A stretch of 64,000 nucleotides of DNA from Andeanibacterium fulvum (GCF_037154085.1 NZ_JBANRM010000002.1:186001-250000); one strand, 5' to 3'. Positions 8,731 to 18,124 are shown, counted from the first letter of the stretch. A program made the numbers and translations. The notes: a model not told the origin generated them from the sequence alone.

Positions 8731-10362
8731 TCAGTGCCTGAAGTGGCGCATTCCGGTGAATACCATGGCGAGGCCAGCCTCATCGGCCGCAGCAATCACC
8801 TTGTCGTCACCCATGGCACCGCCGGGCTGGATCACGGCTGTCGCGCCCGCTTCGGCAGCGGCCAGCAGGCCGTCGGGGAAGGGGAAGAACGCATCCGATG
8901 CCACGGCGCTGCCCACGGTGCGGGGCTGCGGCCAACCGGCCTCCTCCGCCGCTTCACGCGCACGGATTGCGGCGATGCGGGAGGAATCGCGCCGGTTCAT
9001 CTGGCCCGCGCCGATGCCCGCCGTCACGCCGTCCTTGGCATAGACGATGGCATTGGACTTCACATGCTTGGCCACCGTCCAGGCGAACAGGCAATCCTTC
9101 AATTCCTGCTCGGTCGGCGCGCGCTTCGTCACGACCTTCAAGTCGGACAGCTTGATCTCGCCATTGTCTCGGCTCTGGACCAGCAGGCCGCCCGCAATGG
9201 TCTTGAGCGTGAGGCCGGGGCGGGCCGGATCGGGCAGTTCGCCCGTCAGCAGCAGGCGCAGGTTCTTCTTCTGGGCGAAGATCGCGCGGGCAGCATCGTC
9301 CGCACCGGGGGCGATCACCACTTCCGTGAAGATCGAGGTGATGGCTTCCGCCGTCGGCCCGTCGAGCGGGCGATTGACTGCCACGATGCCGCCAAATGCC
9401 GAAATCCGGTCACAATCGAAGGCGGCATTATAGGCTTCGAGCAGGCTACCCGCCTGCGCCACGCCGCACGGATTGGCATGCTTGACGATCACGACTGCCG
9501 GATCGCCACCCCGGAACTCGCTCACCAGTTCCAGCGCGGCGTCGGCATCGTTGAAATTGTTGTAGGACAGTTCCTTGCCCTGCAACTGCTCGGCCTGGGC
9601 AATGCCCTTCACATTGGTCGCCTGCGGGAGATAGACCGCCGCGATCTGGTGCGGATTTTCGCCATACCGCAGCTCCGCCTCGCGCTTGAACGCCAGCGGC
9701 AAGGCTGCGGGGAACGGCGTGGCCTTGAGCGCTTCGGCACCCAGCGGGTTGGACCATGCGTCGCCAAAGGCGAACCAGTTGGCGATCGCCGCATCGTAGG
9801 AAGCGGTGCGCGCATAGGCCTTGCCCGCCATGCGGATGCGGAACGCCAGCGAGGTGCCGCCGCCCGTGGCGTCCATTTCCGCGATCACTTCGGCATAGTC
9901 GGCCGGATCGGTGAGAATGGTGACGAAGCCATGGTTCTTCGCGGCCGAGCGGACCATGGAAGGTCCGCCAATGTCGATATTCTCGATCACCTCTTCACGC
10001 TCGGCGCCGCGCGCCACGGTCGCTTCGAAGGGATAGAGATTGACGACCACCAGGTCGATCGCGCCGATTTCATGCTCGACCATCGCGGCGACGTGCTCGG
10101 CATTGTCACGCACGGCCAGCAGCCCGCCATGGACCTTGGGATGCAGGGTCTTCACCCGGCCATCCATCATTTCGGGAAAGCCGGTCAGCTCCGAAATGTC
10201 CATCACCGCAAGGCCCGCCTCGCGCAGGGCCTTGGCCGTGCCGCCGGTGGAGACCAGTTCCACGCCATGCCGCGCCAGTGCCTGGCCCAGTTCCACCAAA
10301 CCGCCCTTGTCGGACACTGACAGCAGCGCCCGCTTGATTGTTACGTTGCTCACCGGATTCAT
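8731..10362 (-). CDS. purH: Bifunctional AICAR formyltransferase / IMP cyclohydrolase
   Basis: Catalyses the last two steps of de novo purine synthesis, AICAR to FAICAR (10-formyl-THF dependent) and FAICAR to IMP. 543 aa from the ATG that begins MNPVSNVTIKRALLSVSDKG. The N-terminal MGS-like cyclohydrolase domain covers about residues 1-150 (STGGTAKAL, then TLHPKVHGGLL). The C-terminal transformylase domain includes VKHANPCGVA. The start overlaps the stop of the heparinase-like gene by 4 bp. It is the last gene of the rpe-heparinase-purH operon. purD of the same pathway is at 39.7 kb. Confidence 0.97.
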   Translation of the reverse strand: MNPVSNVTIKRALLSVSDKGGLVELGQALARHGVELVSTGGTAKALREAGLAVMDISELTGFPEMMDGRVKTLHPKVHGGLLAVRDNAEHVAAMVEHEIGAIDLVVVNLYPFEATVARGAEREEVIENIDIGGPSMVRSAAKNHGFVTILTDPADYAEVIAEMDATGGGTSLAFRIRMAGKAYARTASYDAAIANWFAFGDAWSNPLGAEALKATPFPAALPLAFKREAELRYGENPHQIAAVYLPQATNVKGIAQAEQLQGKELSYNNFNDADAALELVSEFRGGDPAVVIVKHANPCGVAQAGSLLEAYNAAFDCDRISAFGGIVAVNRPLDGPTAEAITSIFTEVVIAPGADDAARAIFAQKKNLRLLLTGELPDPARPGLTLKTIAGGLLVQSRDNGEIKLSDLKVVTKRAPTEQELKDCLFAWTVAKHVKSNAIVYAKDGVTAGIGAGQMNRRDSSRIAAIRAREAAEEAGWPQPRTVGSAVASDAFFPFPDGLLAAAEAGATAVIQPGGAMGDDKVIAAADEAGLAMVFTGMRHFRH

Positions 10363-12254
10363 CCCATTCGCTTGAGCAGCCAGGAGAAGCTTCCCCCGCC
10401 GCGCGACACCATTCCCTGCAACACCAGTTGCTGGATCGCCTGCGGCCGTCCGCCGCCATCGACCCACAAGCTCTCCTCGACTGCCAGCTCGCCTTCTTCC
10501 AGCGCGCCGGCGCCGGCAAGGAACTGCCAGTAGCTTCCATCCGGAAGGGCGAGCCCCGCGCCAGTGCCGGTTTCCGACAGACGCAGTTCTACACCCGGCC
10601 CGACATGGAAGCGAATCGCGAAGGGCACCTTGCCGCGCTTGCCCTTGCGGCCGACGGGAAGCAACAAATCTTCCCCGCGCAGTTCGGTGCCATCGTCCCG
10701 CAGGATCAGGATGCGGCGGTGAATCAGGCCATAGCGCTGGGCATAGCCATCATGGCTCGCCTCGATCCGCGTGGCCGCACCGCCCTTCTCGTCCTGCATC
10801 ATCCGCCGGTCGAGTTCTACTTCGTTGACGCCGGAACCGATCTTGCCGCTGATCAGCACGGCGGTGGAATTCACATCGTCCAGCACCAGCGTGGAATGGG
10901 CTGCCGTGGCGCGCAGACCGCTTTCGATCCGCACCGGCACCTGCCCGCCGGCAAAGGCCGCACCGCCACAATTGACGATGATCCGCTGTCCGCGATCCGA
11001 AAGCTCGAACGCCAGGGTGGAAGCACAACCGCTGCGCGTGTGGCGAGCGAGCGGCGGCGGGGCGGCATCCATCTGCAGCACCGCCTTGCCGGCAGTCACT
11101 CGCTGATAGCCCCACTGGCGCGCATCCTTGAGCGGACGGGTGCGCACGCCGCTTGCCTCGATCAATCCGGCCAGCACATCCGCGGAGACTGCGCCTGCGC
11201 CCTGCCAGTTGCCCAGCGAGCCGTCCCCATGGGTCAGCGAAAGCAGCGGCGGCACCAGCAGATGCAGCATGGCGTCCACTGCCTCGGGCGGATCGCGGCG
11301 CGTGGCGCGGTAGCAGGCAGTCAGATCGACCAGCAGTCCGATTGCCTCCATCTGCGCCAGCGGACTGCGCGAAAGCACGCCGCCATCGTCGCCCACCAGT
11401 TCGCCCAGTGCCTTGATCAGGCCCGCCTCGCCATACAGGCGGCGCGGCTTGCCATCGGGCAACAGCAGCCCGGCGGCGACAATCGCGCACCAACCGGCGG
11501 TTTCGGCCAGCCGGTCTTCCGCGCGCAGCACGGCCCGGTCGAGCCAGCGCGCCGTCTCGTTCATCGCCGCCAGCATCCGGCCGCGCAAAGCCTTGTCCGT
11601 GCCCGACAGCACCAGCGGGGCATGGACCAGCCAGTTCAGCAGCCTGTGCCCGGCGTTGCCCACGCTCCACGCCGCGCCCTTGCCGGGATGCGCATTGGCA
11701 TCGAGCCAGGCAGCAGCGATCCGTTCCGCCGTGGGAGCGCATTGTTCGCGCGGGGCGCTGGATGAAAGGTCTCTCAGCCAGTCGAAGCCATGGATCGTCC
11801 GCTCAAACGGCGGGGTAAGCCGCGCGGCGGGCGTGAAGTCCATCTGCCCGATCGGAGCCTTCAGCCCGTGGATCAGGAAATGCCCGGCCCGAAGCGCAAC
11901 CCCGGCCACACGGTCGCCCGGCAGCGGACTTTCGACAGTGGCAAGCAGGCGCGGCTTGGCGGGCTTGCGGAAGGGCGAAACGATGGCAGAGCCAGGAACG
12001 CCCATGCGATAGGCGAGGCGGATCAGCTTCTCGCCCGCGCTCAGCGCAGGTGGCTGGATATCGCTGAGGACAAGCGAACGGCCGGGCTCGATCAGTTCGC
12101 TGGCGGGAATGTCATACATGCCGTCATCGGACGGGGCGTGAGTGGCGAGCGGTTCCGCACCGGGTGTGGAAAGCGGCACGGCCATGTTAGAATCCTGCGA
12201 CGCAGCGGGGTCGCCATCAAGCGCGAGACGCGGTTGGCTGGCGACCTGCTCCAT
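10359..12254 (-). CDS. Heparinase II/III-family protein
   Basis: 631 aa from the ATG overlapping the rpe stop (TGATG). The protein has an alpha/alpha toroid region (about 180-380) and a C-terminal beta-sandwich with AHSTLVLDD, the hallmark of the heparinase II/III domain. Known members are polysaccharide lyases. No signal peptide is seen: the first ~60 residues are hydrophilic and look like an extension. A cytoplasmic or inner-face role in cell-envelope polysaccharide handling is therefore possible, but the substrate is unknown. It sits between rpe and purH with 1 and 4 bp overlaps. I recall this neighbourhood from other sphingomonads. Confidence 0.88.
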   Translation of the reverse strand: MEQVASQPRLALDGDPAASQDSNMAVPLSTPGAEPLATHAPSDDGMYDIPASELIEPGRSLVLSDIQPPALSAGEKLIRLAYRMGVPGSAIVSPFRKPAKPRLLATVESPLPGDRVAGVALRAGHFLIHGLKAPIGQMDFTPAARLTPPFERTIHGFDWLRDLSSSAPREQCAPTAERIAAAWLDANAHPGKGAAWSVGNAGHRLLNWLVHAPLVLSGTDKALRGRMLAAMNETARWLDRAVLRAEDRLAETAGWCAIVAAGLLLPDGKPRRLYGEAGLIKALGELVGDDGGVLSRSPLAQMEAIGLLVDLTACYRATRRDPPEAVDAMLHLLVPPLLSLTHGDGSLGNWQGAGAVSADVLAGLIEASGVRTRPLKDARQWGYQRVTAGKAVLQMDAAPPPLARHTRSGCASTLAFELSDRGQRIIVNCGGAAFAGGQVPVRIESGLRATAAHSTLVLDDVNSTAVLISGKIGSGVNEVELDRRMMQDEKGGAATRIEASHDGYAQRYGLIHRRILILRDDGTELRGEDLLLPVGRKGKRGKVPFAIRFHVGPGVELRLSETGTGAGLALPDGSYWQFLAGAGALEEGELAVEESLWVDGGGRPQAIQQLVLQGMVSRGGGSFSWLLKRMG

Positions 12255-12925
12255 CACCCGCCTCCCTTGAGGGCGGCAATGTTGGCGGCATATCGATCGG
12301 GCCCGCCCTTGAAGGTAGCCGATCCCGCCACCAGCACATCGGCCCCGGCATCGACGCACAGGCGGGCCGTTTCCTCGTTCACCCCGCCATCGACTTCGAG
12401 ATGAACCTGAAGCCCCATCTGGTCGATCCGCTTGCGGATCGCCTCGATCTTCTTGAGCTGGCTGTGAATGAAGCTCTGCCCGCCGAAACCGGGATTGACG
12501 CTCATCACCAGGACGAGGTCGATATCCTCCAGCAGGTAATCGAGCATCTTGGCCGGCGTGCCGGGATTGAGCGAGATGCCCGCTTTCTTGCCCAGCGCCT
12601 TGATCGCCTGCACCGTGCGATGGATGTGGGGACCCGCCTCGGGATGGACCGTGATGATATCGGCCCCGGCATCGGCGAATTCCTGCAGCCAGTTATCGAC
12701 CGGAGAGACCATCAGATGCACGTCGAACGGCTTGGTCGTGTGCGGACGCAGCGCCTTCACCACTGCCGGGCCGATGGTGAGATTGGGCACATAATGCCCG
12801 TCCATCACGTCGACATGAATCCAGTCGGCACCGGCTGCGTCGATCGCGCGCACTTCTTCGCCAAGCCGGGAAAAGTCGGCCGAGAGGATCGAGGGCGAGA
12901 TCAGCGGAGCGCTCATACTGCCCAA
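12254..12925 (-). CDS. rpe: Ribulose-phosphate 3-epimerase
   Basis: Interconverts ribulose 5-phosphate and xylulose 5-phosphate in the pentose phosphate pathway. 223 aa (or 220 if it starts at the internal Met, MSAPLISPSIL, at 12916). Visible motifs are SILSADF, WIHVDVMDGHYVPN with the metal-binding His/Asp, HLMV, VMSVNPGFGGQSF and VDGGVN. All are canonical for the TIM-barrel epimerase. First gene of the three-gene operon that ends in purH. The shared theme is supply of pentose phosphate for purines. Confidence 0.96.
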   Translation of the reverse strand: MGSMSAPLISPSILSADFSRLGEEVRAIDAAGADWIHVDVMDGHYVPNLTIGPAVVKALRPHTTKPFDVHLMVSPVDNWLQEFADAGADIITVHPEAGPHIHRTVQAIKALGKKAGISLNPGTPAKMLDYLLEDIDLVLVMSVNPGFGGQSFIHSQLKKIEAIRKRIDQMGLQVHLEVDGGVNEETARLCVDAGADVLVAGSATFKGGPDRYAANIAALKGGG

Positions 12926-13194
12926 TGGCCCTATCTACCACTGGTAGGGGCGACAAGCGGGGCTTGCCTCATTTTCCACACAGAATCTTGTTTTATCGCC
13001 AGTCCGAATCAAATTGGCGACAGGACGGTGCCTTGCAGCGGCCTGATCGGACAATTCAGAGGCCGTTAAAGGAGGCGGGGGCAAAAATCCCCGACGAACA
13101 GGGTTCGCATCTCGACAAAGGGCGCAATGGCGATGGCTTCGGCTTTTGCCAGTCGGCCCTGTGAAATTGAAACCGCAAACCCATGTAGAAAGCT

Positions 13195-13683
13195 ATGACC
13201 CACACTTCCTTCTTCCGAAAATCCGCACTGACCCTCGCCCTGGCGGCGGCAGCCGCCCCCGCGGCGGCCCCTGCATCCGCGCAGGGCGACGGCGATTGCG
13301 TAGGCCGCACCAAGTTCGCTTCCTCGATCACCGTCGCGGCGAACGGCATCCGTAACAACAACGGCAAGCTGGTGGTCACCGTCTATCCTGACGAGCGCAA
13401 GCGCTTCCTCGCCTCAAAGGGCGAGATCAATGTCGGCAAGGTCAATGCGCAGCAGGGCACGACCCGCGCGAAAGTGTGCATTCCGGGCCCGGGCGTCTAC
13501 GCGATCGCAGTCTATCACGACGAGGATGGCGGCGGTAAGTTCGACCGCGGGCTGCTGCCCAAGGAAGGCTTCGGCTTTTCCAACAACCCGTCGACCATTG
13601 CCGGCCTGCCCGCGTTCAGTGCCGTGCGCCTCAATGTGACAAAATCGGGCCTGACCACTCATATCCAGATGAAATATCCGTGA
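13195..13683 (+). CDS. Exported DUF2141-domain protein (copy 1)
   Basis: 162 aa. A signal peptide covers residues 1 to about 29 (ending APASAQ). The mature part is a beta-rich DUF2141 domain with the characteristic VYHDEDGGGKFDRGLLPKEGF stretch, which looks like an Asp-rich metal or carbohydrate-binding turn followed by a PKEGFGFS motif. The function of the family is not established. A paralogue occurs at 23.6 kb, in tandem with a sterol-desaturase-family gene. It stands alone here between rpe (opposite strand) and an M20 peptidase. Confidence 0.85.
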   Translation: MTHTSFFRKSALTLALAAAAAPAAAPASAQGDGDCVGRTKFASSITVAANGIRNNNGKLVVTVYPDERKRFLASKGEINVGKVNAQQGTTRAKVCIPGPGVYAIAVYHDEDGGGKFDRGLLPKEGFGFSNNPSTIAGLPAFSAVRLNVTKSGLTTHIQMKYP

Positions 13684-13728
13684 TAGCAGCGGCTGGCGGC
13701 CCGCGCCGGTTGACGCTATCACTCCGGG

Positions 13729-14940
13729 ATGCTGACTGAATCCCTGCTCGCCGATGCCCGCGCGATCGCGGATCGCATCATCACCCTGCGCCGGGCGATC
13801 CATGCCGAACCCGAACTGGGGCTCGAGACGCCGAAGACCCTGGCCAAGGTCCGCGCCGAACTGGCGGACCTGTCGCTGGAATGGCGCGAAGGGCCGTCCA
13901 CCACCGGCGCGGTGGCGATCATGAAAGGCGCGCAACCCGGCCGCACCGTGCTGCTGCGCGGCGACATGGACGCACTCCCTATGGGCGAGGAAACGGGCCT
14001 GCCCTTCGCCTCCACCATTCCCGGACGGATGCATGCCTGCGGGCATGACACGCACACCGCCATGCTGGCAGGCGCCGCGCGCATCCTGGCCGCGCGTCAG
14101 GCCGATCTGGCTGGCGAAGTGCGCTTCATGTTCCAGCCGGGCGAGGAAGGCTTTCACGGCGCGCGTTTCATGCTGGAAGACGGATTGCTTGGCGGCACGG
14201 ACAGCTATCCCCTGCCCGAAGCGGCCTTTGCCATGCACATCATGCCCAACGCCCCGCACGGGGTACTGGGCAGCCGCGACGGGGCACTGCTGGCCGCCGC
14301 CGACATGGTGGAGATCACCGTCACCGGCAAGGGCGGCCACGCATCGATGCCGCATGACACGCGCGACCCGGTTCCGGTTGCCTGCGAGATCGTGGGCGCG
14401 CTGCAGACGCTCGTCACCCGGCGCTTCAACGCGGCCGAGGCAGTGGTGATCACCATCACCCAGCTCGATGCAGGCAGCGCACACAACATCATCCCCAACG
14501 AGGCGCGGCTGCGCGGCACGATCCGCACGCTCTCCCCCGAAAACCGCGCCCGCGTGCGGGAGGAAGTGTCGCAACTGGCGCAAGGCATCGCCGCCGCGCA
14601 TGGAATGAAGGCCACTGCCGGTTTCGTGCAGGGCTTCCCGCCCACCATCAACGACCCGCGCGCCGTTTCGCTGGGCGAAGCAGTCGCGAAGGAACTGGGC
14701 GGCGAACAGGGCTTCCTGCGCATGGAACACCCGATCATGGGCGCGGAGGATTTCTCCTATGTCCTCCAGGCCATGCCGGGCGCGATGTTCTTCCTGGGCG
14801 TCGCGCATGAGGGCGACGACTGGAGCCAGTGCTGCGGCCTCCATTCCAGCCGCATGATGGTTGACGAGGCCGTCCTTCCACGCGGAGCCGCCTTTCTGGC
14901 GGGCTGCGCCACGCGTTTTCTCGAACAAGGCTGGAGCTGA
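13729..14940 (+). CDS. M20-family amidohydrolase / hippurate hydrolase-like
   Basis: Cytoplasmic di-metal peptidase or N-acyl-amino-acid hydrolase, 403 aa. Motifs seen are RGDMDALP (77-84), the metal-binding ACGHDTH (Cys104, His106) and QPGEEGFHG with the catalytic Glu139/Glu140. The dimerisation insert begins near GGHASMPH. The pattern fits the IAA-amino-acid/hippurate hydrolase branch (M20D). No signal peptide. It is followed after 5 bp by an exported unknown gene, probably co-transcribed. Confidence 0.93.
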   Translation: MLTESLLADARAIADRIITLRRAIHAEPELGLETPKTLAKVRAELADLSLEWREGPSTTGAVAIMKGAQPGRTVLLRGDMDALPMGEETGLPFASTIPGRMHACGHDTHTAMLAGAARILAARQADLAGEVRFMFQPGEEGFHGARFMLEDGLLGGTDSYPLPEAAFAMHIMPNAPHGVLGSRDGALLAAADMVEITVTGKGGHASMPHDTRDPVPVACEIVGALQTLVTRRFNAAEAVVITITQLDAGSAHNIIPNEARLRGTIRTLSPENRARVREEVSQLAQGIAAAHGMKATAGFVQGFPPTINDPRAVSLGEAVAKELGGEQGFLRMEHPIMGAEDFSYVLQAMPGAMFFLGVAHEGDDWSQCCGLHSSRMMVDEAVLPRGAAFLAGCATRFLEQGWS

Positions 14941-14945
14941 TTTTC

Positions 14946-15569
14946 ATGGCACATGTTTTCCGCGCCGCGCTGCGGTGCGCGCTTCCCGCTGCCTTTGCGC
15001 TCGCTCCCGCCCTGGCCCATGCGGAAGACCGCCCGGCACAGGGGGCAACCTGCCCGGCCGAACGCGCAATCTACACCCTGCCTTCAGAGGAAGGCGCGAT
15101 CCAGGCCGCCTTCATTCCGGCAAAGCACTGGCCTTCCGTGGCATCCGACCTCTATTTCAAGGTCACCACTGCCCAGCGGGACTACTGGTTCTCCTTCGCG
15201 GTTTCCAACGGCTATGGCGGAATTACCCTGCTGCCGGTCGAAAACCCCTATGATGCCAAGGCCGAGGATGGCGGCCCCGCCAGCCTCCTGCCGGACGCGG
15301 AAACGCCGGAAGATCAGGACGCGGAACTTGAGCTGCTTGCCAAGTTGCGCTTCCTCCCGCTCGACCGGGATTTGATGGTGGCCGAAAATCCGCCCTCTGC
15401 CGGGCAGGACGCACCGCCTTATCTGATGACGCCGGAGCTGGGTCAGGCCCTGTGGTATGACGTCACCATGCTGACTGCCGATCCGGAGGCCGAACGCGAC
15501 ACAATGCCGCGCGGCGCCTTCAGGCTCACCGGCTGCCGTGCCGAAGCGCCGGCCAAGGCCTGGCCCTGA
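14946..15569 (+). CDS. Exported protein of unknown function
   Basis: 207 aa with a signal peptide (residues 1 to about 25, ending ALAHA). The mature protein has two cysteines (one near the start in ATCPAERA, one near the end in TGCRAE) that could form a disulfide, and an acidic central stretch (PDAETPEDQDAELELL). I do not recognise a domain. It lies 5 bp downstream of the M20 gene and converges with the EamA exporter, whose stop is 17 bp away, leaving no room for an independent terminator. Confidence 0.75.
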   Translation: MAHVFRAALRCALPAAFALAPALAHAEDRPAQGATCPAERAIYTLPSEEGAIQAAFIPAKHWPSVASDLYFKVTTAQRDYWFSFAVSNGYGGITLLPVENPYDAKAEDGGPASLLPDAETPEDQDAELELLAKLRFLPLDRDLMVAENPPSAGQDAPPYLMTPELGQALWYDVTMLTADPEAERDTMPRGAFRLTGCRAEAPAKAWP

Positions 15570-15586
15570 TCTGCAGGGCGCAAGCC

Positions 15587-16447
15587 TCAGGCAAAGCGCT
15601 TCGCTCCGGCAACGCACAGGATCACTGCCGCCGCTGCGGCAATCATCGTCCAGGCCACAGGTTCGTGAAGCACCACGCCGGCCGCGAGCAGCCCGAAAAA
15701 GGGCTGCAACAGCTGGAGCTGGCCCACGCCCGCGATCCCGCCCAGCGCCAGGCCGCGATACCAGAACACGAAACCCACCAGCATGCTGAAGACCGAGACG
15801 TAGAACAGGCCGGCCCAGGCAGAGGTGCCGATCCCGCCCGGATGCGCGGGTACAGCGGCAAGGGCGATCATTGTCATCGGGACGAGTGCCAACAGCAGCG
15901 CCCATGAAATGACCTGCCAGCCGCCCAGCCTGCGCGAAAGGGCGGCTCCTTCGGCATAGCCAAGGCCGCAAACGAGAATTCCCGCCAGCATCAGCAGGTC
16001 GCCAGGAAGGGAACTTTCCGCACCGCGCGACAGGGCAAAGCCCGCCACGATCGCCGCTCCGACCAGGGAGAAGACCCAAAAGGCAGGCCGGGGCCGCTCG
16101 CCCCCGCGCAGAACCCCGAAAAATGCCGTGCTGAGCGGCAGGAGGCCGAGAAAGACGGCGGAATGAGCCGCGCTGACATATTGCAGCGCCAATGCGGAGA
16201 GCAGCGGATAGCCCAGCACTACCCCGAGCGCCACGACAGCGAGCGGGGCGAGATCGGCCCGGGCAGGACGCGGCTGGCGCAGGGCGACAAGGCACGCCCC
16301 GCCGAGCAGCCCGGCAATCGCGGCCCGGGCCGAAGTGAGAAACAGCGGCGAAAGTTCCGCCACGGCGAGACGTGTCGCCGGCAGCGATCCGCTGAAAATG
16401 ATTACGCCCAGCAGGCCGCTACCCCAGCCCGCGCTTGTCCGGTCCAT
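15587..16447 (-). CDS. EamA/DMT-superfamily transporter
   Basis: Inner-membrane metabolite exporter of the drug/metabolite transporter superfamily, 286 aa from the ATG at 16447 (MDRTSAGWGSGLLGV). Ten hydrophobic helices arranged as two EamA repeats (SLPATRLAVAELSPLFLTSA in the first; YAEGAALSRRLGGWQ begins the second). The true substrate is unknown. It is transcribed divergently from a MocR-type regulator, an arrangement in which such regulators often control the neighbouring exporter. Confidence 0.9.
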   Translation of the reverse strand: MDRTSAGWGSGLLGVIIFSGSLPATRLAVAELSPLFLTSARAAIAGLLGGACLVALRQPRPARADLAPLAVVALGVVLGYPLLSALALQYVSAAHSAVFLGLLPLSTAFFGVLRGGERPRPAFWVFSLVGAAIVAGFALSRGAESSLPGDLLMLAGILVCGLGYAEGAALSRRLGGWQVISWALLLALVPMTMIALAAVPAHPGGIGTSAWAGLFYVSVFSMLVGFVFWYRGLALGGIAGVGQLQLLQPFFGLLAAGVVLHEPVAWTMIAAAAAVILCVAGAKRFA

Positions 16448-16511
16448 ATGCCAGTGCCTCCTATGAGGCGCCGCACTAGGCAGCGAGGGCTTGGCCGGAC
16501 AGCAACGATAG

Positions 16512-16535
16512 AATACAATTATGCCAAACTGTATT
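16512..16535. promoter_or_regulatory. Inverted repeat between EamA gene and MocR gene, candidate operator
   Basis: Perfect 6-bp arms AATACA and TGTATT are separated by 12 bases in an AT-rich stretch of the divergent promoter region. The spacing of half-sites by about two helical turns suits a dimeric GntR-type regulator. If so, the MocR protein should start at the downstream ATG (16572), because the earlier ATG at 16521 would fall inside the operator. Binding is inferred. Confidence 0.45.
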
Positions 16536-16571
16536 AGTCCAAATAGCCATACAGAACGCAGGAACCAAGGA

Positions 16572-17975
16572 ATGGTCAGCCCGGCACCGACTCGCACCGA
16601 AGCGCTGATGGAAGCGATCCGCACTCGCATCGCCACCCGCGCCTTGACGCCTGGCGACAGGCTGCCCTCGGTACGCGGCTTTGCCCGCACGATGGGCGTA
16701 TCGCCCTCCACGGTGGTCGAGGCCTATGACCGGCTGGAAGCGGAAGGCGTCATCCGCGCCCGGCGCGGCTCGGGCTTCTACGTCACGGGCGCGAACCTGC
16801 CGCCGATGGCACTTGCGGAAATGGGCCCGCAACGGGAACGCGAACTCGATCCCTTCTGGGTCTCGCGCCAGTCGCTGGATGCCGATCCCGCCGTCCTCAC
16901 TCCCGGTTGCGGCTGGCTGCCGGCAGACTGGATGCCCAATGCGGCGTTGCGCAAGGGGCTGAGGGCCCTTGCGCGAGCGGAGGATACACTGCTGACGAGC
17001 TATGGCGGAACGCGCGGATCGCCGGCCCTGCGCCGCCTGTTGCAGGCCCGCTTCGCAGATGAAGGCATTGCCGCCGGTGCGGAGCAGATCATGCTCGCCG
17101 GATCGGGCACGCAAGCAATCGACCTCGTCTGCCGCCTGCTGCTGCGTCCGGGCGATAGTGTGCTGGTGGACGATCCGTGCTATTTCAATTTCCAGGCGCT
17201 TCTGCGCGCCCATCAGGTGCGGATCATCGGCGTGCCTTATACGCCCAGCGGGCCGGACTGCGCCGCGTTGGAACAGGCCCTGACAGATGACCTGCCCCGC
17301 CTCTACATCACCAATTCGGCCATCCATAATCCCACCGGCGCCAGCCTCTCGCCGCAGACCGCCCACCGCGTGCTGACGCTGGCTGCTGCTCACGGCATGA
17401 CGATCGTGGAAGACGATATCTTCGCGGATTTCGAGCCCTCCCCCTCGCCCCGCCTCGCCGTGCTTGACGGGCTGGAGCGGGTGATCCGCATCGGCAGCTT
17501 TTCCAAGACCCTCTCCGCCTCGGCACGCTGCGGCTACATCGCCGCACGGGCGGACTGGATCGAGGAACTGGCCGACCTGCAGGTCGCCACCAATTTCGGC
17601 GGCCCATCGACACTAGCGACGGAACTGGTCGCGGGTGTGCTGGCCGGCGGCGGCTATCGCAAGCACATGGAAGAACTGCGCCAGCGCCTGGCCCGCGCGC
17701 GCAAGCAGGCCGCAGAACGCCTGGCCGAACTGGGCATCACGCCATGGATCATGCCCCGCGGCGGCTTCCATCTGTGGTGTCGCTTGCCGGCAGGATATGA
17801 TTCCGGCGATCTTGCCCGGCGCTGCATGCGGGACAAGGTGATGCTCGGGCCCGGAAACGTGTTCAGCCCATCGCAGACCGCAGCAAACTTCCTGCGTTTC
17901 AACGTGACCCAGCTTGAAGACGAGCAGGTATTCACCGCGATCCGCAAGGCGATGAGGGAGAGCGTAAAAGGATAG
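16572..17975 (+). CDS. MocR/PdxR-type regulator (GntR HTH fused to class I aminotransferase)
   Basis: 467 aa from the ATG at 16572. An N-terminal GntR winged-helix domain (LTPGDRLPSVRGFARTMGV) is followed by a fold-type I aminotransferase domain. That domain carries HNPTG, the EDDIFADF segment and the PLP-binding lysine in GSFSKTLSASAR (about Lys312). MocR proteins use bound PLP or an amino-acid adduct as effector and regulate adjacent transport or metabolic genes. The neighbour here is a divergent EamA exporter. An ATG 51 bp upstream would give a longer form, but it lies inside a candidate operator. Confidence 0.92.
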   Translation: MVSPAPTRTEALMEAIRTRIATRALTPGDRLPSVRGFARTMGVSPSTVVEAYDRLEAEGVIRARRGSGFYVTGANLPPMALAEMGPQRERELDPFWVSRQSLDADPAVLTPGCGWLPADWMPNAALRKGLRALARAEDTLLTSYGGTRGSPALRRLLQARFADEGIAAGAEQIMLAGSGTQAIDLVCRLLLRPGDSVLVDDPCYFNFQALLRAHQVRIIGVPYTPSGPDCAALEQALTDDLPRLYITNSAIHNPTGASLSPQTAHRVLTLAAAHGMTIVEDDIFADFEPSPSPRLAVLDGLERVIRIGSFSKTLSASARCGYIAARADWIEELADLQVATNFGGPSTLATELVAGVLAGGGYRKHMEELRQRLARARKQAAERLAELGITPWIMPRGGFHLWCRLPAGYDSGDLARRCMRDKVMLGPGNVFSPSQTAANFLRFNVTQLEDEQVFTAIRKAMRESVKG

Positions 17976-18017
17976 AAGCGGACCGGCTTCGCGCTGCTTC
18001 AACGCCATCGGACGCAT

Positions 18018-18041
18018 AAAAAAGGCCTCCGGCTGGAGGCC
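18018..18041 (-). terminator. Intrinsic terminator of tRNA-Arg
   Basis: On the minus strand, arms GGCCTCC and GGAGGCC with a 4-nt loop are followed by six T residues, immediately 3' of the tRNA. On the plus strand the hairpin has no T-run, so it probably serves the tRNA and not the MocR gene. Confidence 0.8.
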
Positions 18042-18047
18042 TGTCTA

Positions 18048-18124
18048 TGGCGCACCCGACAGGATTCGAACCTGTGACCCCTGCCTTCGGAGGGCAGTAC
18101 TCTATCCAGCTGAGCTACGGGTGC
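18048..18124 (-). tRNA. tRNA-Arg, anticodon CCG
   Basis: 77-nt cloverleaf on the minus strand with encoded CCA end. The acceptor stem GCACCCG pairs with CGGGTGC. The D-arm reads AGCTCAGCTGGATAGAGT. The anticodon stem CTGCC/GGCAG closes the loop CTCCGAA, giving anticodon CCG (codon CGG). The T-arm contains GGTTCGAATCC. CGG is a common codon in GC-rich genomes like this one. Flanking genes show no integrase or attachment-site duplication. Confidence 0.97.

Noticed and set aside
18048..18124. Integration site at tRNA-Arg
   Set aside because: No integrase, no duplicated tRNA 3' end and no island-like composition next to it.
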